A stretch of 42,707 bases of DNA from 70-18 sp041691815. GTDB taxonomy: Bacteria > Pseudomonadota > Alphaproteobacteria > Acetobacterales > Acetobacteraceae. Below the pieces are notes generated by a model that did not search any database, was not told the origin of the DNA, and saw only the letters and a program-made list of their open reading frames with translations. Below are positions 7,742 to 16,444 of the stretch, piece by piece. A program made the translations under genes and the position numbers. Every line of letters starts with the position of its first letter. The first letter of the stretch is position 1. Location of the stretch: the NCBI GenBank assembly GCA_041691815.1, contig JBEPTZ010000026.1, positions 1-42,707 on the forward strand, given 5' to 3'.

Positions 7742-9420
7742 GGCGGCTCCTTCAGCAGGTGCTCTGCGGTGATGGCGGCGAACACCAGGGCTGGGCCGAG
7801 ATTGATCCCCGGCGCCGGGTAGACGCCGCCCATCACCGACTGCATGTCGTTGCCGGCGGCGTAGAAGCCTGGAATCGGGTTGTTTTCGGCGTCCAGCAGC
7901 CTTGTGCCGGCATCCACCGCCAGCCCGGTGGCGGCACCGATATCGCCCGGCCACAGCCGTACCGCGTAGTATGGTGGCGTGGCGATCGGGCCGAGATTGG
8001 GGTTGCCGGGCCGCGATGCGTCGCCGTTGGCACGGTGATAGGCGGTGCTGCCGCGGCCGAATTCGCTGTCCACGCCCTCGGCGGCGAAATGGTTCATCCG
8101 GGCTACGGTTTCGGCCAGTGCGCTGCCGTCGATGCCGAGTTTCTGCGCCAGTTCGGCGATGCTGGCGGCCTCGGTGAGATAGCCATCGGCCAGCAAGCGG
8201 CGCGGGTTGCCGGTGTGCGGGCGGACCATGCCGAGGCCGTACTGGCGCAGCGCCACCGCATCGGCGATCAGGAAGGCCGGCACCGCGCCCTCCGTCGCGA
8301 ACATCGCGCGGACGAAATTATGGTAGCCGATGCATTCGTTGACGAAGCGCCGGCCGGCGGCGGTGACGCAGACGGTGCCCGGCTTGCCGCGATCCATCAC
8401 GAAATGCGGGAACGCCGCCTGGCTGCCATCGGCGCGGCGGCGCAAGCTGACCGGGGCCCAGTAGCCGTGGTCGAGACCCTGCGGCGCGTAGGTCGCGCCC
8501 AGCGCCAGGGCGAGGTCCTGGGCGGCGCCGGTATGGCCGGGGGCGGCGGGGCTGTGGTCTTGCGGCATATCGCGCAACCAGGCGGCGCGGCGGGCGGGAT
8601 GGCGGGCGAAGCCGCCGCTGGCCAGCACCACGCCGCGCCTCGCGGTGAGGCGGCTTGTGTGGCCGTTCTGGCGTAGCACCACAGTCCGGTCGCGGTGCAA
8701 TTCCAGCAGTTCGGTGTTGGTGGCGATCGGCACCTGGCGGGCCAGCAGCGAGGCCAGCAGGCGGCCGGCCAGCGCGTTGCCCATCACCAGTCGGGTGCCG
8801 CGCTTATGGCTCAGCCGGTCCAGCGCGTGGCGGCCGAGCAGCGCCAGGGCGTGGCGCAACGCGGTGGCGCTGCTTGTGAGGTTCAGCAGCGCGGTGATGT
8901 CGGTGCGGTCGACCATCATGCCGCCGAGCACGGTGAATTCCGGAATCGGCGGGCGCAGCAGCGCGAAGGCCGGGCCGAGGCGGCGGCCGTCGAATGGCAG
9001 CGGTTCCAGCGCCCGGCCGCGCAGCGTGGCGCCGGGGATTTCCTGCACGTAGTCCGGGTGCAGCCGGTACGGGCGCAGCCGCAGCTCGGACTGCGCTTCC
9101 AGCGTGGCGATGGCGGCCGGGCCGGCGGCCAGGAAGGCCTGGCGCAGTGCCACCGGGGCGTGGTTGCCGACCGCGCGTTCGAGAAACAACGCCGCCTGCT
9201 CCGGCGTGTCGCCGGTGCCGGCGGCGTGCATGGTGTTGGGCACCCAGACGGTGCCGGCGGATAGCGCGGTGGTGCCGCCGACGAAGGCGGTGCTTTCGAC
9301 CAACAGCACCGAGAGGCCGCCGATCGCCGCGAACAGGGCCACCGCCATGCCGGCGCCACCGGCGCCGATCACCACCACATCGCAGGCGAAATCCGCCGGC
9401 AATGCGGCGAGGTCGGTCAT
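7738..9420 (-). CDS. FAD-dependent dehydrogenase, 3-ketosteroid-Δ1-dehydrogenase / fumarate reductase family
   Basis: A 560-residue flavoprotein. The N-terminal Rossmann motif VVVIGAGGAGMAVALFAA with a following VLLVE binds FAD, and GGTTALSAGTVWVPN is the typical second FAD-contact block of the KstD/fumarate-reductase flavoprotein family. The C-terminal block GFYAAGNDMQSVMGG followed by GINLGPALVFA closes the FAD site as in KstD. KstD-type enzymes remove hydrogens next to a ring carbonyl; others reduce C=C bonds. The ATG at 9420 overlaps the stop of the shikimate dehydrogenase-like gene by 4 bp. In this operon an alpha,beta-desaturation of a cyclic ketone is a reasonable role. This is inference; no steroid genes are nearby. 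Confidence 0.85.
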   Translation of the reverse strand: MTDLAALPADFACDVVVIGAGGAGMAVALFAAIGGLSVLLVESTAFVGGTTALSAGTVWVPNTMHAAGTGDTPEQAALFLERAVGNHAPVALRQAFLAAGPAAIATLEAQSELRLRPYRLHPDYVQEIPGATLRGRALEPLPFDGRRLGPAFALLRPPIPEFTVLGGMMVDRTDITALLNLTSSATALRHALALLGRHALDRLSHKRGTRLVMGNALAGRLLASLLARQVPIATNTELLELHRDRTVVLRQNGHTSRLTARRGVVLASGGFARHPARRAAWLRDMPQDHSPAAPGHTGAAQDLALALGATYAPQGLDHGYWAPVSLRRRADGSQAAFPHFVMDRGKPGTVCVTAAGRRFVNECIGYHNFVRAMFATEGAVPAFLIADAVALRQYGLGMVRPHTGNPRRLLADGYLTEAASIAELAQKLGIDGSALAETVARMNHFAAEGVDSEFGRGSTAYHRANGDASRPGNPNLGPIATPPYYAVRLWPGDIGAATGLAVDAGTRLLDAENNPIPGFYAAGNDMQSVMGGVYPAPGINLGPALVFAAITAEHLLKEPP

Positions 9421-10211
9421 GCCCCGATTGTGCCGAGGAAATCGCGCATCAGGGTTTGTTCGGCGGCGTACATCTCGACACCGAGCGAGGTGCGGCAGCC
9501 ACGGGCGCGGGCGGCCTCGATCCATGGCGGCACCAGGGGGGCGGTGATGACGCAGCCGGCGAAGCAGGATGGGTCCAGCCGGGCGACGTCGACCGGGTAG
9601 GGGTCGCCGGGGCGCATGCCGGCGGGGGTGGCGTTGGCGACCAGGCCGTAGCCGTGCGGGTCGGCCGAACCGATGCCGAGGCGGCCGGGATGCAGCGCCG
9701 CCATGCGGCCGAGCAGCGCGTCGCGCCGGGCGGGGTCGCGGTCGTGGATGTCCAGATGGGTGACGCCGGCTTCCAGCAGCGCCAGTGCCATCGCCGAGCC
9801 GGCGCCGCCGGCGCCGACCAGCAGCGCCCGCTGGCCGTGCGGTTCGCCGCCGCCGGCGCGCACCGCGGCGACGAAGCCGAGGCCGTCGAGCATTTCGCCG
9901 TGCCAGCCGCCATCCGGGTTGCGGCGCATGATGTTGACCGCACCCAGCGCGTGGGCGCGCGGCGTGGCGCTGGCGCAGTGGCGATAGCAGGCGAATTTAT
10001 GCGGGATGGTGACGATGATACCGTCCAGGTTGCCCGCCAGTTCGACGCCGGCCAGGAATGCGTCGAGCCGCTGCGGCGCGACATGCGCCGGCACCACCAC
10101 CGCGTTGAGCCCGGCCTGTTGCAGCGTGGCGGTCATGCCGGCGGGGGATTTCACCTGGGCGATCGGGTCACCGACGATGATCAGCAGCCGGGTCGCACCG
10201 TCGAGCCGCAT
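9417..10211 (-). CDS. Shikimate/quinate dehydrogenase-like NAD(P)-dependent oxidoreductase
   Basis: A 264-residue AroE-family protein of normal length. Seen in order: the substrate domain start IIVGDPIAQVKSP, the catalytic-lysine block IIVTIPHKF, GAVNIMRR, the conserved Asp in GEMLDGLGF, and the nucleotide-binding glycines LLVGAGGAGSAMA. The classical AroE substrate motif has two serines (HSxSP); here the first is Val (QVKSP), so the substrate is probably not simply shikimate. The ATG at 10211 has a strong GGGAGGAA ribosome site; the long upstream frame is not used. The presence within a catabolic and transport operon, rather than with aromatic biosynthesis genes, argues that this is a degradative paralogue oxidising an alicyclic alcohol. 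Confidence 0.87.
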   Translation of the reverse strand: MRLDGATRLLIIVGDPIAQVKSPAGMTATLQQAGLNAVVVPAHVAPQRLDAFLAGVELAGNLDGIIVTIPHKFACYRHCASATPRAHALGAVNIMRRNPDGGWHGEMLDGLGFVAAVRAGGGEPHGQRALLVGAGGAGSAMALALLEAGVTHLDIHDRDPARRDALLGRMAALHPGRLGIGSADPHGYGLVANATPAGMRPGDPYPVDVARLDPSCFAGCVITAPLVPPWIEAARARGCRTSLGVEMYAAEQTLMRDFLGTIGA

Positions 10212-10317
10212 GCATTCCTCCCTGGCCGCGCCGTTTTGCGCGAGCGCGGCATTCGGCATAACCGAAACCGCCGCCGGGTTCCAGGCGGGCGGCCCGGCAG
10301 CACGCCGCGATAGCGGA

Positions 10318-11505
10318 TCAGGCGGCGAAGAACGCCTTGGCATCCGGCGAATAGCGCGCCAGTTTTTCCGGGTCGATGGCCACGCCGAGGCCCGGCGTGT
10401 CGGGGATGCGCAGGGTGCCGTCCGGCTCCAGCTGGAACGGCACCCGCATGATGTTGTCGACGTAGGCGCTGCCGCCGATGTACTCGACCAGATCGCAGTC
10501 GGCGAAGGCGCCGGCCAGTTGCAGGTCGGCGGCCAGCCCGAGCGCGGTGTTCCAGCCGTGGCCGACATATTTGACGCCGAAATCATAGGCCAGGCCGGCG
10601 ATGCGGCGCTGTTCGCTGATGCCGCCGACCTTGGTCACATCAGGCTGCACGATGTCCAGCGCGCCGCGCACCAGCCAGGGCAGGAAGGACTGCCGGCGGG
10701 TGAGCACCTCACCGCCGGCGATCGGCACCCGGCTGGCCTGGCGGAGCACGATGAAATCCTCGATCGCGTCGGGCTTCAGCGGCTCCTCGAACCAGTCGAC
10801 CTCATGCGCTGCCAACATGTCGGCGGTGCGCAGCGCCCATTTCAGGCCGTTCGGCCAGTAGGCGTCGCTGGCGCCGGGGTCGACGAACAGCTTGGCGCCC
10901 GGCCCGGCGGCGTCGCGGGCGGCGCGGACGATGGCTTCGTCCAGCCGTGCGTCGTCGCGGCGGCCGAACGGCCCCCAGCCGATCTTGAAGGCGCGGAACC
11001 CCTGGGCGCGGTAGCGGGCGATCTCGTCGGCCATCGGCGCCGGTTGGTCCATCAGCAGCGAGCAATACGGCTTCACCCGGTCGCGGTAGCGCCCGCCGAG
11101 CAGGCGGCCGGTGGCCAGGCCGGTGGCCTTGCCGAGGATGTCCCACAGCGCGATGTCGATGCCGCTGATCGCATGCGTGAGCGTGCCGCCGCGGCCCATC
11201 CAGAAGCTGTTCTGGTGCAGCTTCTCGCTCACCCGCTCCGGCTCCAGCGCGTTCTCGCCAAGCAGCAGCGGCAGCAGCACCGGGATGGCGGCGGCGACCA
11301 GCGGGCCGGCGGTGAACACGCTGCCGTAGCCGGTGATGCCGGCATCGGTGCGGACCGCGATCAGCGCGTGGATGGAATCCTCGGCGCGGATTTCGGCGGA
11401 CCAGCCGCCGGGCGGGCTCTCGCCGCGCAACTGGGCGACGCGGATTTCGGTGATCCGCATCACCGGCAAGGCGGGTCGGGCCGGGTCGGACTGGTCATCG
11501 TGCAT
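10318..11505 (-). CDS. Mandelate racemase/muconate lactonizing enzyme family protein (enolase superfamily)
   Basis: A 395-residue enolase-superfamily enzyme and the first gene of the minus-strand operon. The N-terminal capping domain precedes a barrel with likely metal ligands Asp (KLFVDPGAS), Glu (DWFEEPL) and Glu (IAGGEVL). Acid/base candidates are Lys in FKIGWG, Asp in QPDVTKVGG and His in YVGHGWN, the layout of the mandelate racemase and acid-sugar dehydratase subgroup. The second basic residue usual in the KxK/KxH motif is replaced by Gly (KIG). The family abstracts a proton next to a carboxylate, so the substrate is likely a hydroxy acid. The ATG at 11505 has GGAG upstream; a second ATG 45 bases later begins closer to the conserved domain. 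Confidence 0.88.
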   Translation of the reverse strand: MHDDQSDPARPALPVMRITEIRVAQLRGESPPGGWSAEIRAEDSIHALIAVRTDAGITGYGSVFTAGPLVAAAIPVLLPLLLGENALEPERVSEKLHQNSFWMGRGGTLTHAISGIDIALWDILGKATGLATGRLLGGRYRDRVKPYCSLLMDQPAPMADEIARYRAQGFRAFKIGWGPFGRRDDARLDEAIVRAARDAAGPGAKLFVDPGASDAYWPNGLKWALRTADMLAAHEVDWFEEPLKPDAIEDFIVLRQASRVPIAGGEVLTRRQSFLPWLVRGALDIVQPDVTKVGGISEQRRIAGLAYDFGVKYVGHGWNTALGLAADLQLAGAFADCDLVEYIGGSAYVDNIMRVPFQLEPDGTLRIPDTPGLGVAIDPEKLARYSPDAKAFFAA

Positions 11506-11570
11506 CTGGCGATCGCTCCACCGGGTTGGACGGGATGAAATCAGGACTCCCGTGCGCCGGCGGCATGGCG

Positions 11571-11597
11571 GAGTCCGGATTGCAGCTTACCGGACTC
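11571..11597. promoter_or_regulatory. 8-bp inverted repeat upstream of the catabolic operon, possible operator
   Basis: GAGTCCGG (11571-11578) and CCGGACTC (11590-11597) are perfect inverted repeats 11 bases apart, centred about 80 bases upstream of the racemase-like gene and 57 bases beyond the RND permease stop. A related GGACTCC at 11544-11550 could pair with the left arm instead. There is no T run, so a simple terminator is unlikely; a dimeric regulator site is possible. No regulator gene lies in the operon. Confidence 0.4.
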
Positions 11598-11640
11598 GAG
11601 CACGTTTGGAGAGGCTGGCCGGTTTGCGCCTCGCTGCGCG

Positions 11641-14600
11641 TCAGTCCGCCGCCGCGGTGCCCATCTTGTCGGCCAGCGCGGGCATGGTGCGGGCGCGGCC
11701 CGGCGACAGCCAGCGTTGCAGGCGTTCCAGATACAGGTAGATCACCGGCGTGGTGTAGAGGGTCAGCACCTGGCTGACCATCAGGCCGCCGACCATGGCG
11801 AAGCCCAGCGGCCGGCGCAGTTCGGAGCCGGCGCCGCTGCTGAGCATCAGCGGCAGGCCGCTGAAGATCGCCGCGAAGGTGGTCATCATGATCGGCCGGA
11901 AGCGCAGCAGGCAGGCCTGGCGGATGGCGGCTTCCGGGGTCTGGCCGTCGCGGCGCTCGGCGGTGATGGCGAAGTCGACCATCATGATGCCGTTCTTTTT
12001 CACGATGCCGATCAGCAGCAGGATGCCGATGATGGCGATCACCGACAGGTCGTAGTGGAACAGGATCAGCATCAGAAACGCGCCGACGCCGGCCGAGGGG
12101 ATGGTGGACAGGATGGTGAGCGGCAGGATGTAGCTTTCGTACAGCACGCCGAGGATGATGTAGACGGCGATGATGGCGGCGGCCAGCAGGTAGGGCTGGC
12201 TGGACAGCGAGGCCTGGAACGCCTGCGCGGTGCCCTGGAAGGTGGCTTGCAGCGACACCGGGGTGCCGAGGTCGCGCATCGCCCGGTTGATCGCGGTGAC
12301 CGCGTCGCCGAGGGCGGCACCCTGGGCCAGGTTGAACGACAGGGTGACGGCGGGGAACTGGCTCTGGTGGTTGATCGACAGCGGCGCCACGGTGCTGGGG
12401 TCGACGCTTACGAAGGTGGACAGCGGCACCGCCTGGCCGGTGCTGGATTTCACGTACAGCTTGCTCAGCACCGAAAGGTCGTGCTGCAGGTGCGGCAGCA
12501 CCTCGAGGATGACGCTGTAGGTGTTCACCTGGGTGAAATACTGGGTGACCGGGCGCTGGCCGAGCGCGTCATAGAGGGTGTCGTCGATCACCTGCGGCTG
12601 GATGCCGAACCGGGAGGCGGCGTCGCGGTCGATCCTGAGGGTCGCGGTGGTGCCGCCATCCTGCTGGTCGGTGGCGAGATCGCGCAGCATCGGCAGGGTG
12701 CGCAGCTTGGCCAGCACTTTCGGCGCCCAGGCGTACAGCTCGTTCGCATCGGCGTCCTGCAGGGTGTACTGGTACTGGGTTTTGGAGGCGCGGCCGCCGA
12801 CGCGGATATCCTGCGAGGCCTGCAGGAAGAGCTGGGCGCCCTCGACCTTGGCCAGCTTCGGCCGCAGCCGGGCGATGACCTGGTCGGCGGTGGCGGTGCG
12901 CTGGTTGAACGGCTTCAGCGCGATGAAGAAGCGGCCGTTATTGCCGGTCTGCCCGCCGACGCCGGAGCCGATGGTGGAGGAATAGGCGGCGATCGCCGGG
13001 TCGCTCATCAGCACATCGCCGAGCGCCTGCTGACGCTTGGCCATCTCCTGGAACGAGACGTCCTCGGCGGCCTGCGAGATGCCGACCAGCACGCCGGTAT
13101 CCTGCTGCGGGAAGAAGCCTTTCGGGATGATGACGAACAGGTAGCCGGTCAGGCAGAGGGTGGCGAAGAAGACCATCAGGGTGATGAAGCTGTGCCGTAG
13201 CGCCCGTTCCAGCGAGCGCTTGTAGCCGTTCAGGGCGGCCATGAAGATGCCCTCGATGATCCTGTACGGCAGCCGGTGCGGCCCGTGATCCTGGCGCATG
13301 AAGCGCGAGCACATCATCGGCGTGAGGGTGAGCGAGACGACGCCGGAGACCAGCACGGCGATCGACAGGGTCATCGCGAATTCGCGGAACAGCCGGCCGA
13401 TGATGCCGCTCATCAACAGCAGCGGGATGAACACCGCGACCAGCGAGATGCTCATGGTGACCACGGTGAAGCCGATCTCGGCCGCACCTTTCAGGGCGGC
13501 CTCCATCGGTCGGTCGCCGGCCTCGATATGGCGGTAGATGTTCTCCAGCACGACGATCGCGTCGTCGACCACGAAGCCGACCGCGATGGTGAGCGCCATC
13601 AGCGAGATGTTGTCCAGGCTGTAGCCCATCACATACATCACCCCGAAGGTGCCGATCAGCGCGATCGGCACGGTGATGCTGGGGATGACGGTGGCCCAGA
13701 AATTGCGCAGAAACAGGAAGATCACCATCACCACCAGGCAGATGGTGAGCAGCATGGTGAACTGCACCTCATCCACCGAGGCGCGGATGGTCTGGGTGCG
13801 GTCCATGATCTGCGAGACTTCGATCGACGGCGGGATGGAGGCCTTGAGGCGCGGCAGTTCGGCCTCGATGCGCCCGACGGTGTCGATCACGTTGGCGTCC
13901 GGCTGCTTGAAGATCACCAGCTGCACGCCGCGCTTGCCGTTCTGGTAGCCGGCGACGCGCAGATTATCCGCCGCCTCCACCGCCTGGCCGACGTCGCGCA
14001 CCCGCACCGGGGCGCCGTTGCGGTAGGCGAGGATCAGGTCGTTGTAGTCGGATGGCTTGGTGATCTGGTCGTTGGCGTAGATGGTGTAGCTGCGCTGGGT
14101 GCCGTCGATGGTGCCCTTGGGGCTGTTGGCGGTAGCGTTGGCGATGGTGGCGCGGGCATCCTCCAGGGTGAGGCCCATCGCCGCCAGCTTGGACGGGTCG
14201 ATCTGCACCCGGATGGCGCGGTTCTGCTGACCGCTGATGAACACCTGGGCGACGCCGTTGATCTGGCTGATCTGCTGGGCGAGGATGTTGTTGGCGTAGT
14301 CGTTGACGTCGATCAGCGGCATCTCGTCGGACTGCACCGCCAGAATCAGGATCGGGCTGTCGGACGGGTTGGACTTATAGAAGGTCGGCGGGTTCGGCAG
14401 GTTGCGCGGCAGCGAGCCGGCGGAGGCGGTGATCTTGGCCTGGATGTCCAGTGCGGCGGCATCGATGTTGCGGTTGAGGTCGAACTGGACGGTGATCGAG
14501 GTCTGGCCGAGCACGCTGACCGAGGTCATCTGGTCGACGCCGGCGATCTGCGCGAAGCGGCGCTCCAGCGGCTGGGCGACGGCGGTGGCCATGGTCTCGG

Positions 14601-14766
14601 GGCTGGCGCCGGGGTAGCTGACCTGGACCTGGATGGTGGGGAAGTCGACCTGCGGCAGCGGCGCCACCGGCAGCAGCGGGTATGCGGCGATGCCGGCCAG
14701 CAGGATCGCCGCCATCAGCAGCGAGGTTCCGACCGGGCGACGAATGAATGGGGTCGAAATGCTCAT
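11641..14766 (-). CDS. RND multidrug efflux permease, MdtB/MuxB-like
   Basis: A 1041-residue RND permease of the HAE1 (hydrophobe/amphiphile) class. It begins STPFIRRPVGTSLLMA, has the porter-domain block QVDFPTIQVQVSYPGASPETM, and carries the proton-relay residues: the Asp pair in VGFVVDDAIVVLENIYRH (AcrB D407/D408) and the Lys in LIGIVKKNGIMMVDFA (AcrB K940). Twelve membrane segments and two large periplasmic loops are apparent. The ATG at 14766 is preferred over a TTG 12 bases upstream. It lies 45 bp after the adaptor gene, so the two form an operon. Sequence style is closest to MdtB/MdtC pumps, which usually work as pairs; here only one permease and no outer-membrane factor are present in the cluster. 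Confidence 0.93.
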   Translation of the reverse strand: MSISTPFIRRPVGTSLLMAAILLAGIAAYPLLPVAPLPQVDFPTIQVQVSYPGASPETMATAVAQPLERRFAQIAGVDQMTSVSVLGQTSITVQFDLNRNIDAAALDIQAKITASAGSLPRNLPNPPTFYKSNPSDSPILILAVQSDEMPLIDVNDYANNILAQQISQINGVAQVFISGQQNRAIRVQIDPSKLAAMGLTLEDARATIANATANSPKGTIDGTQRSYTIYANDQITKPSDYNDLILAYRNGAPVRVRDVGQAVEAADNLRVAGYQNGKRGVQLVIFKQPDANVIDTVGRIEAELPRLKASIPPSIEVSQIMDRTQTIRASVDEVQFTMLLTICLVVMVIFLFLRNFWATVIPSITVPIALIGTFGVMYVMGYSLDNISLMALTIAVGFVVDDAIVVLENIYRHIEAGDRPMEAALKGAAEIGFTVVTMSISLVAVFIPLLLMSGIIGRLFREFAMTLSIAVLVSGVVSLTLTPMMCSRFMRQDHGPHRLPYRIIEGIFMAALNGYKRSLERALRHSFITLMVFFATLCLTGYLFVIIPKGFFPQQDTGVLVGISQAAEDVSFQEMAKRQQALGDVLMSDPAIAAYSSTIGSGVGGQTGNNGRFFIALKPFNQRTATADQVIARLRPKLAKVEGAQLFLQASQDIRVGGRASKTQYQYTLQDADANELYAWAPKVLAKLRTLPMLRDLATDQQDGGTTATLRIDRDAASRFGIQPQVIDDTLYDALGQRPVTQYFTQVNTYSVILEVLPHLQHDLSVLSKLYVKSSTGQAVPLSTFVSVDPSTVAPLSINHQSQFPAVTLSFNLAQGAALGDAVTAINRAMRDLGTPVSLQATFQGTAQAFQASLSSQPYLLAAAIIAVYIILGVLYESYILPLTILSTIPSAGVGAFLMLILFHYDLSVIAIIGILLLIGIVKKNGIMMVDFAITAERRDGQTPEAAIRQACLLRFRPIMMTTFAAIFSGLPLMLSSGAGSELRRPLGFAMVGGLMVSQVLTLYTTPVIYLYLERLQRWLSPGRARTMPALADKMGTAAAD

Positions 14767-14811
14767 GCTGTCTCGCAAAAACCGAAGGGACGGATCAGGC
14801 GGCAGGCACGC

Positions 14812-16056
14812 TCAACTGTTGGTCTTGGCGGCGACGATGCTGACCCTGGTGCCCTGGCGCAGGCGGGACTGGCCATTGACCACCACTTTCGCCCCGGTCT
14901 CCAGGCCCTTGGCGATCACCGCGATATGGCCGTCATCCTCGGCCACCTCGACGGTTTGCGCCAGCACGGTGGAATCGGGCTGCACCACGTAGACGAAGCG
15001 CCGGCTCTGGGCGTGCTGCACGGCGACCGAGGGCACCGTCAGCGCGTTCTTGCGGGCGCCCACCAGCACCTCGGCGTTGACGAACTGGCCAGGCCACAGC
15101 TTGTTGTCGGTGTTGGCGAACAGCGCCTTCAGCTTGATGGTGCCGCTGGTGGCGTCGATCGCGTTGTCCACCGTCAGAAGCCTGCCGACGCTGAGTTTGG
15201 TGGTGTTGTCCGACGCGAAGGCGGTGACCGGCACGCTGCCGCCGCTGGCCTGGCTTTGCGCCAGCGCCGCCTGGACCGCCGGCAACTGGTGCTGCGGCAG
15301 GGAGAATACCACGGCGATCGGGTGGATCTGGCTGATCGTGACGATGCCGACGCCGGATGTGTCGGCGAAGCGCACCACGGTGCCGGGGTCCATCTGGCGC
15401 AGGCCCATGCGGCCGTCGAACGGCGCGCGGATGGTGGTGTAGTCGAGATTGATCTTCGCCGCGTCGATCGCCGCCTGGTCGGACTTGAGCTGGGCGACCA
15501 GTTGCGCCACCGCGGCGGCCTGGGTGTCCACCGTTGCCTGTGGCGCGAAGCTGCGGCTGGCGAGCTGGGTGGAACGGCCGAGGGTGAGCCGGGCGTTGAC
15601 CAGCTGCGCCTGGTCGGCGGCCAGCCTGGCGTTGGCCTGGTCGAGCGCCGCCTGGTAGGGCCTGGCGTCGAGCTGGACGATCGGCGCGCCGGCCTTCACC
15701 TCCTCGCCTTCGGTGAACAATATCCTGTCGATGGTGCCGTCGACGCGGGCGCGGATCAGCACCGACTGGTTGGCCTGCACGGCGCCGATGTTGCGCAGTT
15801 CGATCGGCAGGTCCTGGCGCACCGCCTCGGCGACGCTCACCGGCACACCATCCTGGCTGCCTTGCGCCTGGGCTGGCTGCGCCAGGGTGGCGGCCAAAGG
15901 AAATGCCGCCATCGTCGCCAATGGCAGCATCAACAACGACAGCATGCCGAGACGCGGCAGCCTTGGGCGGGAAAATAGACGGATCAAGGGCGTGCGATCC
16001 TTGTCGGCGGCGGGTTTTGCTGAAAGCGCAGGGGCGACCGTGAGACCCGACTGCAT
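14812..16056 (-). CDS. RND efflux periplasmic adaptor (MdtA/HlyD family)
   Basis: A membrane-fusion protein of about 414 residues for the downstream RND permease. A hydrophobic signal segment (MLSLLMLPLATMAAFPLAA ending AQPAQA) follows a basic N-terminus. Then come the barrel-hybrid start VRQDLPIELRNIGAVQANQS, the lipoyl half-motif GTIDRILFTEGEEVKAG, an alanine-rich alpha-helical hairpin, and the second lipoyl half TTIRAPFDGRMGLRQMDPG. The C-terminal membrane-proximal part is present, so the protein is complete. Start choice is uncertain: the ATG at 16056 has no strong ribosome site, and an internal Met nearer the signal peptide is possible. The adaptor links the permease to an outer-membrane channel encoded elsewhere. 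Confidence 0.9.
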   Translation of the reverse strand: MQSGLTVAPALSAKPAADKDRTPLIRLFSRPRLPRLGMLSLLMLPLATMAAFPLAATLAQPAQAQGSQDGVPVSVAEAVRQDLPIELRNIGAVQANQSVLIRARVDGTIDRILFTEGEEVKAGAPIVQLDARPYQAALDQANARLAADQAQLVNARLTLGRSTQLASRSFAPQATVDTQAAAVAQLVAQLKSDQAAIDAAKINLDYTTIRAPFDGRMGLRQMDPGTVVRFADTSGVGIVTISQIHPIAVVFSLPQHQLPAVQAALAQSQASGGSVPVTAFASDNTTKLSVGRLLTVDNAIDATSGTIKLKALFANTDNKLWPGQFVNAEVLVGARKNALTVPSVAVQHAQSRRFVYVVQPDSTVLAQTVEVAEDDGHIAVIAKGLETGAKVVVNGQSRLRQGTRVSIVAAKTNS

Positions 16057-16365
16057 TGCCGTGCCGGGCTGCCGAGGGCGCGTTGTGGTGCGGCGCCGCA
16101 GGGATTGACCGACCGTAAGGCAGACCGCGGATATCACGATCGAATCACTCAATTGCACGTTTTCGGGCCCTTCCGCAACGCCATCTTCACGGCGTTACGC
16201 GGATTAAACCTGCGCGGATGCAGTCGCGACCAGTTGGTTTCAAATCGAATTCACAATTTTTCGACTACGCTTGGATATCGAACTGCAATAGGTTCGCCCG
16301 GCGCGGCAATAGCGCGAGGCGGGCAGTCGATCCGTTGAAATATCGGTGACCGGCTCATTCAGTGT

Positions 16366-16394
16366 TTGACGCATCCGATCCTGGTTGGTTACAT
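16366..16394 (+). promoter_or_regulatory. Candidate sigma-70 promoter for the DUF3592-like gene
   Basis: TTGACG (16366-16371), a 17-base spacer and TTACAT (16389-16394) lie about 50 bases before the GTG start at 16445. The -35 box matches 5 of 6, the -10 only 3 of 6. Spacing is ideal. This is the best promoter-like signal in the 388-base divergent gap between the efflux adaptor and this gene. Confidence 0.45.
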
Positions 16395-16444
16395 TTCTGT
16401 TACTGGACACGTCTGCAAGCAATGGGCGGAAGGGGCGTCGGATC

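Noticed and set aside
13276..15978. A 900-codon plus-strand frame opposite the efflux genes
   Set aside because: The composition is low-complexity His/Gly/Asp/Arg and it is antisense to the RND permease and adaptor, which have all family motifs.
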